Translations under genes and position numbers: made by a program
In this document: in pieces, positions 43,458 to 54,649 of the stretch
Position numbering within the stretch: position 1 is the first letter of the stretch
Layout of the letters: each line of letters starts with the position of its first letter
The notes under the pieces: generated by a model
Told to the model about the DNA's origin: nothing
The model's input: the letters and a program-made list of their open reading frames with translations, nothing else
Databases searched by the model: none
NCBI RefSeq assembly: GCF_030269925.1
Contig: NC_085128.1
Span: 5,210,501 to 5,274,500 of the forward strand
DNA: 64,000 bases
Direction: 5' to 3'
Source: Bombyx mori
Lineage: Eukaryota > Arthropoda > Insecta > Lepidoptera > Bombycidae

Positions 43458-43952
43458 TTCGCTTGGAACCTCTGGGTCTACGTAGGGATTTCGGTTCTCT
43501 CTGTATTTTGTACCCTATGTTCCATGGGGAGTGCTCTGATGAATTGTTTGAGATGATCCTATCATGCGGCAGCGGCTTGGCTCTGCTCCTGGCATTGCTG
43601 AAGTCCATGGGCGACGGTAACCACTTACCGTCAGGTGGGCCGTACGCTCGTCTGCCTACAAAGGCAATAAAAAAAAATCATTTTTGCCATCGCACTGCCT
43701 GCCCCCAGAATAGAGTTCATCCATACTACCTGAAGCCACTGCGTTAATCCACAGTGTGTTTCCAGCGATCTTTTTTGCCACATACCATCCGGCTTTAGAA
43801 TGAGCTCCCCTCCTCGGTTTTTCCTGAGAGCTTAACAGTAGACAGCAGCTTGGATTTTACCCCTGGCATTGCCGAAGTCCATGGACGACGGTAATCACTC
43901 AGCATCAGGTGGGCCGTATGTTCGTCTGCCTACAAGGACAATAACAAAACTT
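43458..43952 (+). mobile_element. LINE 3' region, interrupted by a younger tail of the same family
   Basis: The older copy runs from GCTTGGAACCTCTGGGTCTA to 43565 and resumes at 43677 through GAATAGAGTTCATCCATACT to GGACAATAAC. The interruption splits the codons corresponding to EMIPASRFYHR. RT palm is absent and the frame is broken. Confidence 0.87.
43566..43676 (+). mobile_element. LINE tail nested in a LINE
   Basis: A 111-bp tail-only insert, GCGGCAGCGGCTTGGC to AAAGGCAAT plus A9, flanked by the 5-bp direct repeat ATCAT at 43561-43565 and 43677-43681. Only the last ~20 codons and the UTR were copied. Confidence 0.9.
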
Positions 43953-44464
43953 TTTTTGTTGTTGTTTTGATTTTTATTTATTCTTTATTGTTCAGGGTTA
44001 TCGAAGACTGAGGTTAATATTAATGTATCCACTTTTTTCAATTTGCTTTACCCACACTGATTTCTCAGGATCATTTCAATTGAGTGGTAACATAGGTGAT
44101 TTCTTAATAAGAAATTGGATGTGCAGTAAGTAGTACACTTTTGGTGACTACAATATACCAATGTTTGTATATACCAATATATGTATATATATAATAAACA
44201 ATTAGAGGTAAATTTTACACTGTCATCTGGCCCAAAATATTAATTCCCCATACATTGGGTATCACAGATATACGTAGTATTGAAACATCTTCTTTTTCGT
44301 CGCTCCGTTCTTGGCAGAGGCACTGTGGCCCTGACCGTGGCGAGTTTTAAAACTATATATTTTTTAATTCGCTTTTGTCAACAAAAGTCTACTCAAGTAA
44401 ACGAAGCTCGCGATTGGTGTTAACTGGATACCATCATATCAATATCGGTATCTACTCCTACTTT
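43953..44464. other. Unannotated DNA
   Basis: No recognisable feature. Confidence 0.45.
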
Positions 44465-44602
44465 GACACATGGAATTAAAGTTTCAATTGCATTTTATAC
44501 TAACCGTTCTAGTCAAAGCCAAAACGTATAATTGCTTTATGGCAAAAATACATAACGTGGTTGTACCTGCGCGAGTTCAAAATAACCCTACTACAAGCAA
44601 AG
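44465..44602 (-). mobile_element. Bm1-type SINE, decayed
   Basis: CAAAGCCAAAACGTATAATT, GCTTTATGGCAAAAATACAT and GGTTGTACCTGCGCGAG follow the antisense body order at low identity. Confidence 0.5.
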
Positions 44603-44660
44603 TTTATTATATACTTTTGGCTTTCACTGAAAAATTCAAACAATGTTTAGTTATACTTCA

Positions 44661-44814
44661 TTTTTTTTTTTTTTTATTGCCTTTGTAGGCAGACGGGCAT
44701 ACGGCCCACCTGATGGTGAGTGGTTACCGTCGCCTATGGACTTTAGCAATGTCAGGGGCAGAGCCAAGCCGCTGCCTACCGCTTAATACTCTCCACAAGC
44801 CTCGTTTGAAGAAG
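44661..44814 (-). mobile_element. LINE 3'-tail fragment
   Basis: Antisense tail from an A-run to GTCCTTCTTCAAACGAGGC, that is LINE position about 34600 to the end. Confidence 0.87.
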
Positions 44815-45079
44815 GACAACAACAACAATTTCATATAGACTTCGCGTTATATAGAATATACTTCGAGAAGAAGCCCTGCTTCAATAGACGCTTAATCAGT
44901 AATGCCGGTCATAAGTGTATTATCTATGATGCCGGTCTTTGCGTGTGTCGCTCAACGAATTTCCCAGAGCGGATGTGAACAAAAGTTTATAATAGTAATG
45001 AAACTATTCACGAACTAATCACGAATTATTCTATTATTCTATTATTCGAGTGAATAGTCTGACTACTTTTATAACAATA

Positions 45080-45328
45080 CTAGCTGTACCCGTTCGCTTC
45101 GCTGGGCATTTATAATAACATTATTATTTCTCACCCCCACAAAGACTTTCATCATTAACGCCCCCGCAACTGGTGTAGGGAGTCCAACACTCATATAAAT
45201 ATTAACCTATTCATTAAGTACAAGTATTTTATACATGGATACCAATTTTCAAGTCAATCGGATACACGGTTCAGTAGTTATAACGGAACATACGTAAAAA
45301 CCACCGTAGATTTATATATTAGTATAGA
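45080..45328 (-). mobile_element. Helitron-like element, family D
   Basis: Minus strand begins TCTATACTAATATATAAATC and ends GCCCAGCGAAGCGAACGG, then GTACAGCTAG. TC...CTAG with a GCGAAGCGAAC-type subterminal region is a pattern I know from many insect Helitrons. 249 bp. Confidence 0.75.
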
Positions 45329-46150
45329 TTTACATAAATGATGAGCATGAGGATTTACTCTAAATGAATATTTTTAATCATACTTCGATAGAATTTGTTA
45401 TAAATTTTACGTCTATTTTTATAGTAATACAATTTACATAAAAATGATCTTAATCGTTTCAAGACTGCTGTATATACTTAAATGATGTTAATAAATATAA
45501 TGTTCCTAACAATATATAACTAGATATTATATCTATATTAGTAATTTGTGAACAATGAAAACATTTTTTTACGATTGACTGTAAACAAACACGTAAGAAA
45601 TTACATAGAGCTTTGTTTGAATAACAAAAGCTACACGAGAAATTCGGTACCTGAAAAAAGTTACGTTCGGTTTCAATCACAAAACCAATATCCGTTACAT
45701 GTGAATTGATTTGCCGTTTTTTTTTCTATAGGGAATCGCAGTGGTCGCTAGAAGAGAGCTTGTCGGGTCGCTTGCGAACCCTCTGCCCTACTTTCTCCGC
45801 ATTCATGACTCCATTCCAAACGGTTTATACGGGAACTAATTAAACGGAAGGCTTCAACGCAACGGTGGACTTGTTACGGCTATGCGACAGGGTTATTTCA
45901 TCGGTGAAATGTTTTATTTTCACAGATTAATTTGCTTGAGTAATTAGAAGCTGTGTTCGTGTGAATATTTAGGAATGAAACGATAATGTAATAGGAAAAT
46001 CGATGTTTCCGGTAAATGCTTTAAGCGAAGTTTGAAATAGTTATTTTATAACCAATCACTTCTTTATAAGAGTCAAATGATGATGAGGAAAAATGTACTT
46101 CAAATTTAACAAGATCAAATTGAAAATTTCTCAGTTACAGCATATGTACC
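45329..46150. other. Unannotated; possible exon at 45730-45840
   Basis: TTTTTTTTTCTATAG at 45717-45731 looks like a splice acceptor and is followed by an open frame of ~36 codons (GIAVVARRELVGSLANPLPY...) ending in TAA at 45837-45839. A second frame is open too, and I recognise neither protein. The remainder shows nothing. Confidence 0.25.
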
Positions 46151-46586
46151 TTTTTTTTTATTGCTTAGATGGATGGACGAGCTCACAGCCCACCTGGTGT
46201 TAAGTGGTTACTGGAGCCCATAGACATCTACAACGTAAATGCGCCACCCACCTCGAGATATAAGTTCTAAGGTCTCAGTATAGTTACAACGGCTACCCCA
46301 CCCTTTGAACTGAAACGCATTGCTGCTTCACGGCGGAAATAGGCGGGGTGGTGATACCTACCCGTGCGGACTCCCAAGAGGTCCTACCACCAGTGATTAC
46401 GCAAATTATAATTTTGCGGGTTTGGTTTTTATCACACGATGTTATTCCTTTCACCGTGGAAGTCAATTTGAACATTTGTTGAGTACGTATTTCATTAGAA
46501 AAATTGGTACCTGCCTGCGGGATTCGAACATCGGTGCATCGCTACATACAAATGCATCGGACGTCTTATCCTTTAGGCCACGACGA
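46151..46586 (-). mobile_element. Bm1-type SINE, full length with tRNA-like head
   Basis: Minus strand: head GTGGCCTAAAGGATAAGACG (A box region), GATGTTCGAATCCCGC (B box), linker with CACGGTGAAAGGAATAACAT, the ACTGGTGGTAGGACCTCTTG body, the conserved 3' tail and polyA. About 436 bp, the reference copy in this window for the complete element. The boxes form an internal RNA polymerase III promoter. Confidence 0.92.
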
Positions 46587-46757
46587 CGGTGCTTCTCGAG
46601 GTCTATAACACGCCCTTCTTCAACAGATGCTTGGAGAGAATATTCCACGGTAAGCAACGGCTTGGCTGTATTCCTGGGCATTGCTGATACTCATGAGCAA
46701 CTACTCACCATCAGGTGACTCGTGAGAAAGACGAGAGTCTATAAAATCAACAAAAAA
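46587..46757 (+). mobile_element. LINE 3'-tail fragment, diverged
   Basis: CGGTGCTTCTCGAGGTCTAT corresponds to LINE position 34575, continuing through AAGCAACGGCTTGGCTGT to an A-rich end. It directly abuts the head of the antisense SINE. Confidence 0.72.
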
Positions 46758-47427
46758 AGACAACCAGATCCTTTGTGGAGACAAATTCCATATTATTTTG
46801 CTCAATTATTACTAAGCATATTGTAAATGTGAGAATCCAGAATGCACAAACAAAACTCTTGTCATTAATAAACTTCAGTTTGCAAAACTTGAACTTGTTT
46901 GAACGGAAAATTTGTATGGCATTACAAATGCTTCGTATTCAAGAAAAAATTAATGAATCGTCTAGCACTAGTTCAGTTCTTGGTATTCGTAAACTAATTT
47001 AAAATCGAATTTCAATTCATTCTTCGAAGAGTAGACTATTAATTTTCTTCTTACTTTTGCATATAATAGGAAAATTTTCTACGTCAATGCTTATTGGTTT
47101 ATTGAACTTCATGTGCAAAGGGTACATTTGCGAAATTCATTATCAAGGCATTATCTACTAGTTAAACAAAGGGAGGTATAGAACAATTTCTTCTGCTTCA
47201 AACAGCACTCTGCGTTATAATATATGATGGATGGGCCGGTTCGATGGTGTTTTTAAAATGTGATCGTTGCTGACGCGGTTCTCTTCGTAATTATCATTGT
47301 TTTTCATAGTGACAGTAATTAAGAGTCACTTTTCCAATGAAGTCCATCTATTACGTTTTGAGTATACGACGATAATAACAGTTATCGACTGTTGGAGCCA
47401 GAATGCTTTGTGAGATTTATTTTTATT
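46758..47427. other. Unannotated AT-rich DNA
   Basis: No recognisable feature. Confidence 0.5.
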
Positions 47428-47571
47428 TTTTTCTACTTTGGCTGATAACCTTGAGAGGCTATGTTAGCGTAACCCTAGCGTGTAGGTGAGCTGACGGGGC
47501 TCAAACCAGAAGGTGTTGCTAACACTAGCCCTAGCAAGAGCAGTGATTTTTTTTATTGCCTGGATGTGTCA

Positions 47572-47772
47572 ACTTAAGCCGCTGGTAATTAATATTATAG
47601 TTACCGCCTCACGCGCCACTAAAAAGTGATATAGGAATCATTTTGAAAGAACTAAAAAACAAGGAAACGGAATTTTTTGGAAAAATTTTCAAAAATTATT
47701 ATATTTACGCAAAAATGCTAGACTTTTCGGCTTGACTATGCCTATTATTGGTGGTATAAAATAGACACGGTT
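47572..47772. repeat. Dispersed repeat R, copy 2
   Basis: Collinear with 5090-5312 from AACTTAAGCCGCTGGTAATT to AGACACGGT, with small indels. Confidence 0.7.
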
Positions 47773-47782
47773 GTTACCTATG

Positions 47783-48031
47783 TTTTTTTTTATTGCTTAA
47801 ATGGGTGGACTAGCTCACAGCCTACCTGGTGTTAAGTGGTTACTGGAGCGGGGAGCCCATAGACATCTACAATGTAAATGCCGCCACCCACCTTGAGATA
47901 AGCCTCTAAGGTCTCAGTATAGTTACAACGGCTGCCCCATCCTTCAAACCAAAACGCATTACTGTTTCACAGCAGAAATAGACGGGTTGGTGATACCTAC
48001 CCGTGCGGACTCACAAGAAGTCCTACCACCA
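47783..48031 (-). mobile_element. Bm1-type SINE, headless
   Basis: All body and tail blocks present, ending CTACCACCA. An 8-bp CGGGGAGC insertion lies in the GGAGCCCATAGACATC block. Confidence 0.85.
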
Positions 48032-48118
48032 AACCTACCGTAAATTCCCAGAATATACCACCGGATCGGAAACGAGACCCACTGAGAAGATCCGGCGGCG
48101 AGAAACTCAGTGAGATGT

Positions 48119-49195
48119 TTTGTGCGACAATAGTCACTCGTATTTATAATAAAAAGTGGGGCTAGCTTAGTCATCCATTCTCTTGAATAACGTCTTAAAC
48201 AGTTGCTTACGTGTGTAACATCAAGGATATATTTAACTTTAACTGTTTTCAGTTAACTAAATAATGACGTTGCGTCGATATATACAATATTCCACAATAT
48301 TAAATAACAAAAAAAAAAAAAAAATACTATGAAAGGTTTCTTTGTGGTTAGCTTAGACTTAATGCAAGTTCTTTGTAAATCTTCAAAGGTTTTTTTCATT
48401 ATACTGATATACTCCATCGAATTCTAGTCTAATATTTCAGTGGGAGCGGTCGTGTGGCACCTCGACGTGGCTCAATAATGACGGTCCCACCTCCTTTGTG
48501 ACTAGAGTACTTTAAACGTGTTCGATGAACGGTTAAGGGGGAGCTTTTCACGTTTGAAAGACGACTTTATTGATTATATTACGAGTGTAATGCTAAAGTA
48601 TAGAATATGGTATATTATGTTCGTGGTATAAGTAAATATTATAAAAAAGGGTGCGTGTACTTATGTACGCGCGTAAGAAGTTTTACTTATTTTCATTAAT
48701 TTTTTTTTTTTTTTTTTTTTATTCAATTTGAAAAAAAATCGTTTAAACAACATCCTAAAACACGCATATTGGACATCCCTTTTTTTGACATCGTATAAAT
48801 TCGGTAATTCTCGGTACGGTTCGGAAAGTTCACCTGCGGCTATATTCAGACTCGCCAAGTTACGTCGGTCGTATTGTAATGAGCGATTTAGTGGGCAACT
48901 TCATTCTGTTAATTTTGTGGCACGGTGCGCGCGCATCGTAAAATTTCACTCTCATCAATTTTTCATAACGCGCCTAAAGAAGTATAACTTCAATAATTTA
49001 ATAAAACAAATGAAACTAACAGAAAAGTCAGCTTTTTTTTCGCTATCTATTCACTGGTAGCTTAATCCGTTACTCCAGTTACGCCCGGACGGATAGATGA
49101 GGTCGTGGGATCAACCTGAAAATTTTGTTTTTTTTTTCGTATATTAAAAATCTTGTTATTACGTGATTGATGATTTTCAAATTAATTAAATTGAA
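48119..49195. other. Unannotated DNA with long T-run
   Basis: An uninterrupted T-run lies at about 48700-48720. Frames at 48661-49060 on both strands are composition-driven. Confidence 0.45.
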
Positions 49196-49345
49196 TTTTT
49201 TTTCGTAGGTACAGTTGACAAACGTGCCTACGACCCATCTGGTACTAAATGAATGTCGCCACCAAATTGTGTTTGAATAACAGCCGTCTGTCTCGCTTTT
49301 CATACCGGAACGCGTAATTACTTTGCGGCGCAAATAGGCGGAATT
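49196..49345 (-). mobile_element. Bm1-type SINE, very old
   Basis: CTACGACCCATCTGGTACTA, ATACCGGAACGCGTAATTAC and GGCGCAAATAGGCGG follow the antisense SINE order at low identity. Confidence 0.5.
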
Positions 49346-49647
49346 TTTACAGGAAACATTCGAATAAAAACATAGCGTCGTACAAAAATGTACTTTTAAT
49401 CATGTAACAGTACATTTATGGTCCCAACATTGTTTATTTACTTTTAATCAGACTCCGGAATAAACAATTTTCCTATTTATTCCGTGAGACTGTACAAATA
49501 GTTTCGCCAGGTCCTCGGTAGTCATTGGAATCTGACCACGTCATTTCGAATCCTCGAGACCCAGTAACGATGATTTTAGGTACCTCAAGAACCAGTCACT
49601 ATTCTCGTCGAACCCGTCACTTGCGAAGTTGGGCTCGGCAAGTAATC

Positions 49648-49857
49648 TAACCTATAGACACAGCGCACTGAGGTTCTCGCCGGATCTTCACAATATCCGC
49701 TCGTGTATCCGATCCGGTGATATATTCTGCGAAGCATTATTCTTCCTAGGGCCAGTGTTAGCAACGCCTCCTGGCTTGAGCTCCGATAGTTCATCTACAC
49801 GTTAGGGTTACGCTGACATAGCCTCTCAAGGCTATCAGCTTAGATAGGAAAAAAAAG
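49648..49857 (+). mobile_element. PolyA retroposon 3' end (family T2)
   Basis: AACCTATAGACACAGCGCAC to CTATCAGCTTAGATAGG plus A's, collinear with 27820. Confidence 0.7.
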
Positions 49858-50364
49858 GAATCTGACGGTCAAATTTATACTTTGTTCGGTCTCCACCATT
49901 ACATAATGTAAACAAACCTCCTTTCTTAAATTTAAATTTACTAGACATCGTTCGATTTCATCAAAATTTAGGAGGCGACTCAGGTAAAACTCATCTCCTT
50001 AAGCGGAAACGAATAACGACACCCATTTGAATATCGAGCTTAAGCAAAATCGATGGCACGTGTGTGTGTCCAACGCTAAGAGACTCGATAATGGCTTTTG
50101 TGGCGATAATCTCCGTGCTAGAGCGCCGAAAGTAGAATTTCGTTCGAAACGTGAACTTGCCAGAACCCTTTTATAGGATTTAGGCCAGCATAGGCCTTAT
50201 TTTAGTCTGCCTTCGCATCGTGTACCGCATGTTGGAATAACACAACTGCTCTCGCAAGGAATGGTATGTTAATGTAAGATGAAATAGCTAATAATGGAAT
50301 TAAGAAAATTAAAACTATCTCAAGCTCGCCATTAAAGCATAATTCATCCACTGCGCGCTTAAAA
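49858..50364. other. Unannotated DNA
   Basis: No recognisable feature. Confidence 0.45.
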
Positions 50365-50520
50365 AGATCTTTTTTTTTAGCTTTAGATCCGGCTATGGAA
50401 TTAACTTCGCTCCAAACAGTCTCCTGAATGCTTTAAACTTTCTCCAAAGCTGTTTAAGAGTACTAAACGGTAGGCAGCGCTTGGCTGTGTGTGTACCTGT
50501 CGTTTTTGACGACCGTGAGC
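50365..50520 (+). mobile_element. LINE 3' region, strongly diverged
   Basis: GATCCGGCTATGGAATTAAC, GTTTAAGAGTACTAAACGGT and AGGCAGCGCTTGGCTGTGTG follow the end of LINE ORF2. Confidence 0.55.
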
Positions 50521-51004
50521 GTTACTGACCCCTGAATAGGAGCTGTGTACTAGGGCAGTAAAGTTACTTTTTGAAGCGTTTGTGGCCTTATACTTGACGC
50601 GCCCTATCGTGTGAAAAGAGCTCACCGTTATTGATTTTCGGGGGAACGTACCGTTTTTTCTAAAGAAACTTGCCGAATGTGTTGCAATGTAAGAAATATA
50701 AAAAAATATTAAAAGTAGTAAATTGGCAACACCACTCTTGCTACTCTTGCGTTGCCAAGTAAACTTGAATTCAAGGATATATTCAAGTGATGAAATGGAA
50801 GACGAAAGAAAGAAGAGGAGAGTAGAAGGAAGAAGTGAAGAAGAAGGAGAGTCCCACCCATCACTACCTCAAGCCTGCCACACAAAATCCTGCAGTGCAT
50901 CACCCCTTCCTCATTAGGCACGGAGATTCAGCCCGAGCAGAGGGGTTTCCCCGAGGCCCGCTCCGTGCCCCCACAAGGGAGTACGACGACCCCTTCTCTC
51001 TCTC
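50521..51004. other. Unannotated DNA
   Basis: A purine-rich stretch at 50795-50860 and a GC-richer stretch at 50930-51000. The long frame starting at 50835 becomes RT-like only after about 51020, so its upstream codons are probably flank. Confidence 0.4.
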
Positions 51005-51660
51005 TTTTTACAGCGCTGCGACTATGACCGTCCAAATCCAGAACCGGCAGTCTGAACACATCCCTCTGCATCGCGGAGTGAGACAAGGGGATTTTATATC
51101 CTCCAAATTGTTTACAAATGCATTAGAGTACATGCTTAAGACGCTGGACTGGAAAGGACGTGGCATTAACATAAACAGCGAATACATTTCACACTTAAGA
51201 TTTGCAGATGACGTCGTCGTCATGGCCGAAACGTTGCAGGATTTGCAACAGATGCTGAACAGCCTAGCTGACTCTTCTAAGCGCATCGGTCTCCGGATGA
51301 AACTAAGATCATGTTTAACCAATATGTTAAGCTGGAACCGATTGCCGTATATGGTAGTTCTCTCGAAGCTGTTCAAAAATTTATTTACCTCGGGCAGACA
51401 TTACAGTTGGCTAAAAACAACTTCGAGAATGAGGCCTGCAGGTGAGGCTGGCCATATTATCCGAAGAACCGATAACCGTTGGGATAAACGCGTTCTTGAG
51501 GGGAGACCGCGAATTGGTAAAGTCAGTGCAGGACGCCCTCAGCTGGAGTGATGATCTGTGCAGAGTGGCTGGTAGGAGCTGGATGAGAGAAACCGAGGAT
51601 CGTGTTCCGTGGCGAGCAATTGGAGAGGCCTATTTCCAGCAGTGGACTACTATAGACTGA
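51005..51660 (+). pseudogene. RTE-type reverse transcriptase relic
   Basis: Translation shows IPLHRGVRQGDFISSKLF (motif B), HLRFADDVVVMAE (motif C, FADD), then, after a frameshift near 51305, YLGQTLQLAKNNFENE in another frame. It resumes GHIIRRTDNRWDKRVLEGRP and, after a second frameshift near 51540, WSDDLCRVAGRSWMRETEDR and GEAYFQQWTTID with TGA at 51658-51660. The usual ~100 residues between NFENE and AGHIIRR are missing. The 5' end, with endonuclease and RT fingers, is also absent. It is a dead copy. Confidence 0.88.
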
Positions 51661-51711
51661 TGATGAACACCACTCTTGTTTCATCGTTCATTTCTCAAAC
51701 AGAGTAACGTC

Positions 51712-51806
51712 GTTTTTTTTTATTGCCCTTGTAGGCAGAGGAGCATAAGGCCAGACCTGATGGTGAGTGGTTACCGTCGCCCATGGTCTTCATCAATGCC
51801 AAAATT
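51712..51806 (-). mobile_element. LINE 3'-tail fragment, short
   Basis: Antisense T-run, then ATTGCCCTTGTAGGCAGAGG to CGCCCATGGTCTTCATCAAT. About 95 bp. Confidence 0.8.
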
Positions 51807-52264
51807 TGCCTTATGGTACCAATAAATAATTTTAGTAACAGCTTTACATTTAGTGGGTTAGGTAATACACAGTATCTCTCTCAATCGATCGAATCGAAAG
51901 AAAAAGGTCTTTGTACTGAAACAGCAACATAGTTATTTGAAATTCAATGAACAGGAAATAACTCTCAAAAGGCGACACTAAAAAGAGTTAGGTAAGCTTA
52001 CACATTCGTCCATCCTACTGAAGTTGTCACTTCTACTAAGGAATGAAACGCAATGAAGTTATTAATAAGAGACAAATGTATAAATTCGTAGGATATTATT
52101 TGCAAAAAAAAAATTTTTAAAAATAATTCGGCATGTTTCAAATCTACCGCTTGCGACCTGCATAGTTTTTTTTTTGTCTAATTATCTCAGTGTTTCAAAA
52201 TGTTTGTATTAATATGTAATTACATTATACTCTGTAAAAAACAATAGATATATCTTTACAATAA
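51807..52264. other. Unannotated AT-rich DNA
   Basis: No recognisable feature. Confidence 0.5.
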
Positions 52265-52584
52265 GTAGCTTATTTAGTAGCATTTACAACGATCGATAAG
52301 TACAACGCCATCTATTGTCAGATAGCGGAAACACACAGGTACTCGACTAGTGAGGAATGTTCTCGACAATTCGAGGGATGTCGTATATAAAAGCGTTGCG
52401 GAGATGGCGCGCAGTAGTCAGTAATCTAAACTACTCGAAGCGAAACAGCGAACGGATCACCTGAAGCGAAGCGGAAGAAGCTAATTGAGAATTTTAAAGT
52501 GTTTTTAAGTGTTCTAAGTGCGAATACAGTTTTAAGTTGTACTCCGGTAGAATTTTTATTTATCCTGAACTCCAGCGCGTAACA
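52265..52584 (+). mobile_element. LTR-like copy 3, promoter-bearing
   Basis: Sense copy of the LTR family at 18625, ending AGCGCGTAACA. It has TATATAAAAG at 52384-52393 and an arthropod initiator TCAGT at 52418-52422, about 32 nt apart, followed by the family-conserved GCGAAACAGCGAACGGATCA. The 5' end is unclear: the first ~50 bp of the family are missing or diverged. Confidence 0.65.
52384..52422 (+). promoter_or_regulatory. LTR core promoter (TATA box and initiator)
   Basis: TATATAAAAG and GTCAGTA are spaced as in insect RNA polymerase II core promoters. The pair is recognisable in the two other copies of this LTR family, which argues against chance. Confidence 0.6.
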
Positions 52585-53311
52585 TCATTTTGACTTCGGT
52601 TACATTTATAATATTCTCATTTTACTTTATTAAAGACGGTAAGTTAGTAAGTAAGTTCTTTTTTATTGAAATTCTGTTATATATATGTAAACACGTTTCA
52701 CAGATTTATGCGTGCATGACAAAGCCTAGAGGCCAATAATGGCTTCAAATAGGCCTTAACGATCCCTTTGTATTGTATTCATACACTGTTTTCGGCATTC
52801 AGACAATACTGTTTGGTACGGTTGCTTATTTCTTTTCACGTTAAACAATGATAGGGACACATTTCGCGATAAAATCCGGCCTAGAATACATGAATATGAA
52901 CATAAAATGGTTCACACTATATTGGGTTTGTACATATAATATACACATACAGTGGTCTTTATGGGATGTAATAGTTTTTGGGACTTTTTGGCGGGATCGC
53001 GAGGAGTGAAATTGTGTGATTTATTTTGTCTATTTAGTGTTTCTTCAGGTTTAAATGTGTAATAACGGTGGTTTATTAACTGTTTAATATCTGTGAAAGT
53101 GCACAAATGTGGCAAAATGAAGCAAAGCCGCTGGGCGTAGCTTCTCAGGATCCTCCAAAAAGTCCACTGAAAAAGTCTCAGTAAATGACAACAATTTTAC
53201 TGAGATTATATTTCATCTCATCTAATTTCGTTTCGTGCCATGCCATGCTTCATATTAATCAACTTCATTTCATTTCACTTCATATTATCATTTTTCATAA
53301 AAAAAAAAAAA
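52585..53311. other. Unannotated DNA
   Basis: No recognisable feature, and no primer-binding site directly after the LTR end. Confidence 0.45.
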
Positions 53312-53573
53312 AAATATTGCTTAGATGGGTGGACGAGCTCACAGCCCACCTGGTGTTAAGTGGTTACTGGAGCCCATAGATATCTACGACGTAAATGCGC
53401 CACCTTGAGATATAAGTTCTAAGGTCTTAGTATAGTTACGACGGCTGCCACACCCTTCAAACCGAAACACATTACTGCTTCACGGCAGAAATAGACAGAG
53501 TGGTGGTACCTACCCGTGCGGACTCACAAGAGGTCCTACCACCAGTAAACACTCACAAGAGGTCCTACCACCA
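53312..53573 (-). mobile_element. Bm1-type SINE with duplicated 5' edge
   Basis: Headless SINE. The terminal 23 bp ACTCACAAGAGGTCCTACCA(CCA) occur twice in tandem, at 53522-53544 and 53551-53573, separated by GTAAAC. Confidence 0.87.
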
Positions 53574-54070
53574 ATAAGAATATTTCCATACATACAACAA
53601 TACAATACAACACAGGCTAACTTTTATAAGTTTTATTGTGATCATTTTATATTGTCTATGTATGAAACTACTTATCTCTGTGTTTCCAGAACAAACGCAA
53701 CTGTTATTCGAAATGCTCGAGGGTGTTAAGTATCAACACAATGTCTTTGTGTTATCTGTATTAGAACACGAACTAAACTACGATTGTAGCAAATAATAAT
53801 ATTAGAGAAAGATTCTAGCGAAACTTATTTATTGTTACTGTTATTTAGTGAGGCCATATAAAATCACACGTGATTCAAATTCAAATAATATTTATACGTT
53901 CTTTGTCTATTTTTAAACTTTGGATAATAAAATCAAGTTTATGTCTAAGTATAATCAAGGAAATGTAACATTAGTACTTTTTGTTGTTTTAATAGTGGAA
54001 GAAAAAAGCACATGTGAATACTTACGTTGGATTGATGGAGATGAGTTTTTCATAAAATTCGTTGGCCTTA

Positions 54071-54071
<1 letters not shown>
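53574..54071. other. Unannotated DNA
   Basis: No recognisable feature. Confidence 0.45.
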
Positions 54072-54117
<46 letters not shown>

Positions 54118-54128
54118 ACACACACACG
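54072..54128. repeat. (CA)n microsatellite
   Basis: About 28 CA units with single interruptions; it sits inside a chance open frame. Confidence 0.95.
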
Positions 54129-54649
54129 CAGGCGCGCGCATCACGATACATTGAAAGCGATCAATCGAGTCCTTATGTGTGCAATTTGCTCTTTAAGAAT
54201 ACGCATTTTTAATATAACTTCAAACGTTGCATTCTCTTTTGCTGCAAGTAAATTGTTTACTAAATTTTCTGAGTTTTTTTACATGTGTAATTCGATCCCC
54301 ACCGACATTTTCTTTATACCGCCATCTTGTCTATTTTATTCGGATCGATCAGTGAGACAGCCGTTGTTTAATACAATTGAAGCACCAAGTGACCTGTGAG
54401 GTCATCCATACATCTAAGGCAATCTTTTAATTAATACGATTTATTTATCTGAATTATCGCAGGAAAATAACCGATGATAAAGCAAATTTTATATGATTAA
54501 ATACCTATCAATTTGCATCGATGAGTATACAAAGCAGGCCCGTTAAAAAGTCTGTGGTCAAACTTGTCACGTCACACATTATAGAAATGCTTGATAATTA
54601 TCGTTCAGTCATAATTATTATCCACATAATATGTTTGTATGTACATATT
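54129..54649. other. Unannotated DNA with a SINE-tail scrap
   Basis: GACCTGTGAGGTCATCCATA and CATCTAAGGCAAT at 54390-54425 look like an old plus-strand SINE tail. Nothing else. Confidence 0.35.

Larger units (their letters stand above)
47428..48118 (-). mobile_element. T2 retroposon end split by repeat R and a SINE
   Basis: T2 sequence at 47428-47546 stops after CTAGCAAGAGCAGTG and resumes at about 48045 with CAGAATATACCACCGGATCG. The ~500 bp between hold repeat R (47572-47772) and an antisense SINE (47783-48031). Confidence 0.7.

Noticed and set aside
48661..49060. Overlapping frames on both strands (65 and 110 codons)
   Set aside because: Composition-driven around a long T-run, with no motif.
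53920..54399. 159-codon frame with a His/Thr repeat
   Set aside because: The middle is the translated (CA)n microsatellite and neither side has a recognisable domain.
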